A stretch of DNA of 64,000 bases from Ptychodera flava. Lineage: Eukaryota; Hemichordata; Enteropneusta; Ptychoderidae. Under the pieces are notes generated by a model. It ran no database searches. It was given only the letters and a program-made list of their open reading frames with translations, and was not told the DNA's origin. The stretch is from assembly GCF_041260155.1 (NCBI RefSeq), contig NW_027248277.1, forward strand, positions 6,569,910-6,633,909, read 5' to 3'. Shown here piece after piece: positions 61,701-64,000 of this stretch. Position 1 is the stretch's first letter, and each line of letters begins with the position of its first letter. Made by a program: the position numbers and the translations under genes.

Positions 61701-63777
61701 TTCAAAGCAATTGGACATTGTTTTAAAAGAGAAGTCAATTATTATTGGACGACGAATGGATGATGATGGAAAATCAGCCTATTTGATAAGCTTTGCATCG
61801 CTGACAGTGGAGCTTAAAGTAGTTTAAATCATCTTAAGTGAGAATTCAAGCAAGCTCTTTGTATTTTCCAGATTAATAACCCCTACTTGGCTTGTTATAA
61901 GTGTAGTGGTATCACAACCTAATTTCTTTTCTCTGTCAAGATCACATAATATGCTTGACTTTATAATTGTGTCATGATTCATCTTAGACTTTTGTGACAT
62001 AGTCGTGATGTCACTGGAATTTTTCTGCACTGAAGGAAGAAAATATTAGGGAAAATATGTAATTTAATCAAACTCACTCTTGTTTTTAGCATTCATTCAA
62101 ATTGTAATGTTCATATGTTCTGGTTGCTATGCTTACCTGGCTGAGGTGAGAGCGATTGTTGAGAGGATGTGTCTTCAATAGAACCTATACCATCATCAGT
62201 TGACTGTCTGTGGGGAGGTGATGAAACTGCAGTAAAAGAGAAGAAAAAAGAAATTAGATATTTTCACCATGCCTGCATTTTTATATGATTGAAATATCTT
62301 TGTAGCATTTCAATACAGTGTATAGGAACATGCCAAGCCATGTTTGGAAGTCATAATCACTGCCTTATGACATTTATATACAATTTCTCTGTAATTGCAT
62401 TCATTCTAAATTTACCTAGTCAGTGTTGCTGACTTGACTTAAATATAGCAAGCAAATTATAGCATCTATCAGTAAATACCAAAACAACTGACAAAATCAG
62501 ACGTATACATGCACAAACACATTTGACAGAGATATACCTTGATGTCAAGTATTTACGAAAATTTGCACATTCACTTTACCTGATACAGGTTGAGGATAAG
62601 ATTGCCCTTGTTTATTAAAACGGGCTGTGAAGTTTTCATGACTTCCATTCATTATAGGGTGACTTTTGAATGCATCCTTCAACTTCCTGGTTACACCAAT
62701 CGCCTCAGTTCTGTTCAGCATCTTACTTATTTCGGCTGACAAGTCATCGACAGAAGGTTCGTAAAGAAAGTACTCAGCTCTTTCACCAAAGTACTTTTCA
62801 AGAAACTCTGCCATAGGAGTTCTTCTCGGAACCAATACAGGAAGCCCAGCAGCTATGGCCCACAATGCCTCCATTCTAAATGGCTCATCAGGTGGTATTA
62901 CAAGGACATTACTTTGTTGAAGGTCCCTGTAAATTTCATCTTGACAGCCGTAAGGAGGGTAAGTGTTTGGTTCTATATATGTACTGTTCAAATTGTTGTT
63001 CAAAAAGTTTGCAGTATCACTAAGATCAGCAGCTGATGTGATACGAACAAACCACTTTGGAATCTTTGCATGCATAAATTTAAATCCATCTGCTGTTTTA
63101 CCCACTGCAGCAGAAAGAACTCTGAAACGTGACGATTCAACCTTTTTGTCTGTTATCACAGTCAGTATTTGTTTGAAGTGACTTTTTTTAGACATTTGGT
63201 CTACATTCAGATCGAAGAAGGTCTTCTCTGGTCTTGGAAGATAGAGTTCATGCTTTATTTTAATCTTTGTCATTTGGTAAAGTCTTGTGTATTCTTCGAA
63301 GACAGTAGGTTTTACAGAGAAAACAGTGCCCGCTGCCTCAGCGAATTTCAAGTGTCTGTCTCTCAAATCAGCTGATGGAGTTTCATGGTTTATCAAAACA
63401 ATATCTGCATCTTTGAAACAACGGTTTCTTAGTACAGAGGCACACAGGAATGATGTTAATGACTTTACATGTTCAACAATATATTCAACACTCTGAAGGT
63501 TTGTGAGAGTTGAGAAGTATTGGTCGGGGGATAAAAGCCATTTGTAACATGGTTCATCATTTTCACATGCGTCTGTGATGTCATCACCCAAAGATGGCAG
63601 TATTAGTTCAACTCCACAGCCAGTAGCATCTTTCTTTTCTTCTTCAGTTGCCTTCAAAACAACACAGCAGATCTTCTTTTGTCTGTTTTGTGCTGCAAGG
63701 CTTGCAAGTTGACAGTTGAGAGCTGACACTGAGTCTCCAATACGGGACCACCTTTCAGCCAGGAATATGGAAGTCAT
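52740..63777 (-). CDS. GT-B/TRADD-N-like/NLR-helical/LRR receptor gene, copy D, LRR part damaged
   Basis: Exons: 62580-63777, 62137-62226, 60226-60318, 58712-59197 and 52740-55937, phases as in copy C. The first four exons and the first 2 kb of exon 5 form one open frame of 1302 residues that stops at 53896, before the clean LRR row. Against copy C, the stop is an Arg codon changed to TGA; a second nonsense change (Trp to TAA) follows about ten codons on. At least two frame changes occur further on: near 53715, and at 53090 where about ten codons are missing. Four whole LRRs (336 bp) are also absent near 53040. LRR remains continue to 52740. D is therefore either a pseudogene or a truncated protein without most LRRs. 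Like copy C it has Trp in place of the second EX7E Glu and no P-loop. Intron 4 holds the 2-kb inverted-repeat element. Confidence 0.78.
53896..55937 (-). CDS. Gene D exon 5, open part: NLR-type helical region and early repeats
   Basis: Starts after the acceptor at 55938. Contains the LPSTLTE block (HD1/winged-helix transition of NLRs), FYAAAIYLS (HD2-like) and diverged leucine repeats. The stretch EWEKYLLNHVEENQAKYLI resembles the NLR segment just after the nucleotide-binding fold, so the exon begins where a NACHT core would normally have ended. Confidence 0.65.
56288..56710. repeat. Minisatellite in the left arm of the foldback element
   Basis: Diverged units built on CCCCATTTTCAACTATACAA and CTCGACATTCAACATTCAAA, some shortened. 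Open in two frames because the units are multiples of three; not considered a gene. Confidence 0.85.
57169..57382. mobile_element. Mutator-like hairpin element carrying a second insertion
   Basis: Ends TAGCTCTGC...GCAGAGCTA; flanks GTTCAGTGT (57160-57168) and GTTTAGTGT (57383-57391), a 9-bp duplication with one change. Its own 37-bp stem is 57181-57218 with 57224-57263. The right part is interrupted by the element at 57265-57362. Confidence 0.75.
57265..57362. mobile_element. 98-bp perfect hairpin inserted in the element at 57169-57382
   Basis: The stem 57266-57308 pairs perfectly (43 of 43) with 57319-57361 around a 10-base loop. Flanked by a perfect 9-bp duplication AGCCCTGCC (57256-57264 and 57363-57371), which shows that it jumped into the older hairpin. 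Confidence 0.85.
57507..57590. mobile_element. 84-bp Mutator-like hairpin element
   Basis: Ends TAGCTCTGC...GCAGAGCTA, like the element at 57169; a 31-bp stem with one mismatch. Flanked by a perfect 10-bp duplication GATAGCGACC (57497-57506 and 57591-57600). Confidence 0.85.
57930..58295. repeat. 42-bp minisatellite in the right arm of the foldback element
   Basis: About eight nearly identical 42-bp units (14 codons), inverted relative to the left arm and much more homogeneous. The minus-strand frame reads NSPFSTIQLDIQHS repeats from an ATG inside the terminal repeat. Confidence 0.9.
58712..59197 (-). CDS. Gene D exon 4: coiled coil plus TRADD-N-like domain
   Basis: 486 nt, intact, same length as in copy C. 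Carries the DGSLQFMLSF, FWQKY, LITPEM and IDKKEFELVKEIL blocks. Most differences from C are conservative, which suggests the domain was under selection for some time after duplication. Confidence 0.6.
60685..61825. repeat. 1.1-kb insertion of diverged ~130-150-bp tandem repeats, gene D intron 2
   Basis: Absent from the matching intron of gene C. Six or seven diverged units carry TTTCATCATAATTT, then CCAAATATCAAAGCTATTAG, then TTGACCAAAAATGGCAAAAATTG. It ends with a GGACGACGAATGGATGATGA stretch. Similar wording near 27.0-27.9 kb suggests a wider family. Confidence 0.65.
62580..63777 (-). CDS. Gene D exon 1: GT-B glycosyltransferase-like domain
   Basis: 1198 nt, intact and the same length as in copy C. 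The acceptor TTTTATGCAG (exon from 63791) precedes the ATG at 63777. An in-frame upstream ATG at 63813 lies inside the intron and is not used in this model. DEPFRMEALWAIAAGLPVLV is identical to copy C, which suggests constraint on this site. Confidence 0.78.
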
Positions 63778-64000
63778 TTTTGTACGTTTACCTGCATAAA
63801 ATGAAATATACAAAAAAACAAGAGATGGTCATACATCTTTCACTCTTGGTGATTCCATTATCAAAAATTTGCTTTCACCATGGTGGAGAGTCGTCTTTAT
63901 TTAACATTATTAGAAAGGTTTAAGATTCAACGACACTACCCTTTGAGTGCCAAAGTCAATTTTGTCACATTTCTAAAATATAACAAAGGGACGTTGTTCA

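Overview
The window is eukaryotic nuclear DNA from a marine invertebrate, most likely a deuterostome (hemichordate, amphioxus or echinoderm grade). The grounds are spliced genes with GT-AG introns, an AT-rich intergenic background, TATA promoters, an expanded LRR immune-receptor family, and a Gmr1-type Ty3/Gypsy element, a clade described from deuterostomes. The species cannot be fixed from the sequence. All four gene models lie on the minus strand and form two adjacent, unrelated tandem pairs.

Pair 1 (1-32.87 kb) is two secreted carboxylesterase/cholinesterase-like genes. Copy A (1-9760) runs off the left edge. Copy B (13260-29266) is complete: seven exons, 580 residues, Ser218/Glu355/His474. 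Exon borders and phases match between copies, and coding, intron and upstream DNA are all duplicated. The introns hold (GATA)n microsatellites, a Tx1/L1-like LINE with a 17-bp target duplication (4169-7620), a SINE-like element, and a young Gmr1-type LTR element (15069-21194) in the last intron of copy B. Two tandem copies of a 706-712-bp element (31065-32482) lie upstream of B.

Pair 2 (about 32.9-64 kb) is two multidomain receptor-like genes, C (36877-45340 plus a likely 5' non-coding exon ending at 46021) and D (52740-63777). Each reads as a GT-B glycosyltransferase-like domain, a Ser/Pro-rich linker, a coiled coil, a TRADD-N-like domain, NLR-type helical/winged-helix segments, and RNase-inhibitor-type LRRs. 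No P-loop NTPase is visible where an NLR would carry its NACHT. Both copies carry apparent disabling changes, at different sites. The putative promoter of C groups NF-kB, STAT-type and IRF-type motifs within 55 bp.

Intron 4 of D holds the most intricate structure: a 2-kb inverted-repeat element whose arms contain a 42-bp minisatellite and whose centre carries three hairpin elements, one inserted in another, with 9-10-bp target duplications of Mutator type. The C-D intergenic region (45.4-51.4 kb) shows no convincing gene, only a strong TATA motif on the plus strand and a second SINE-like copy.
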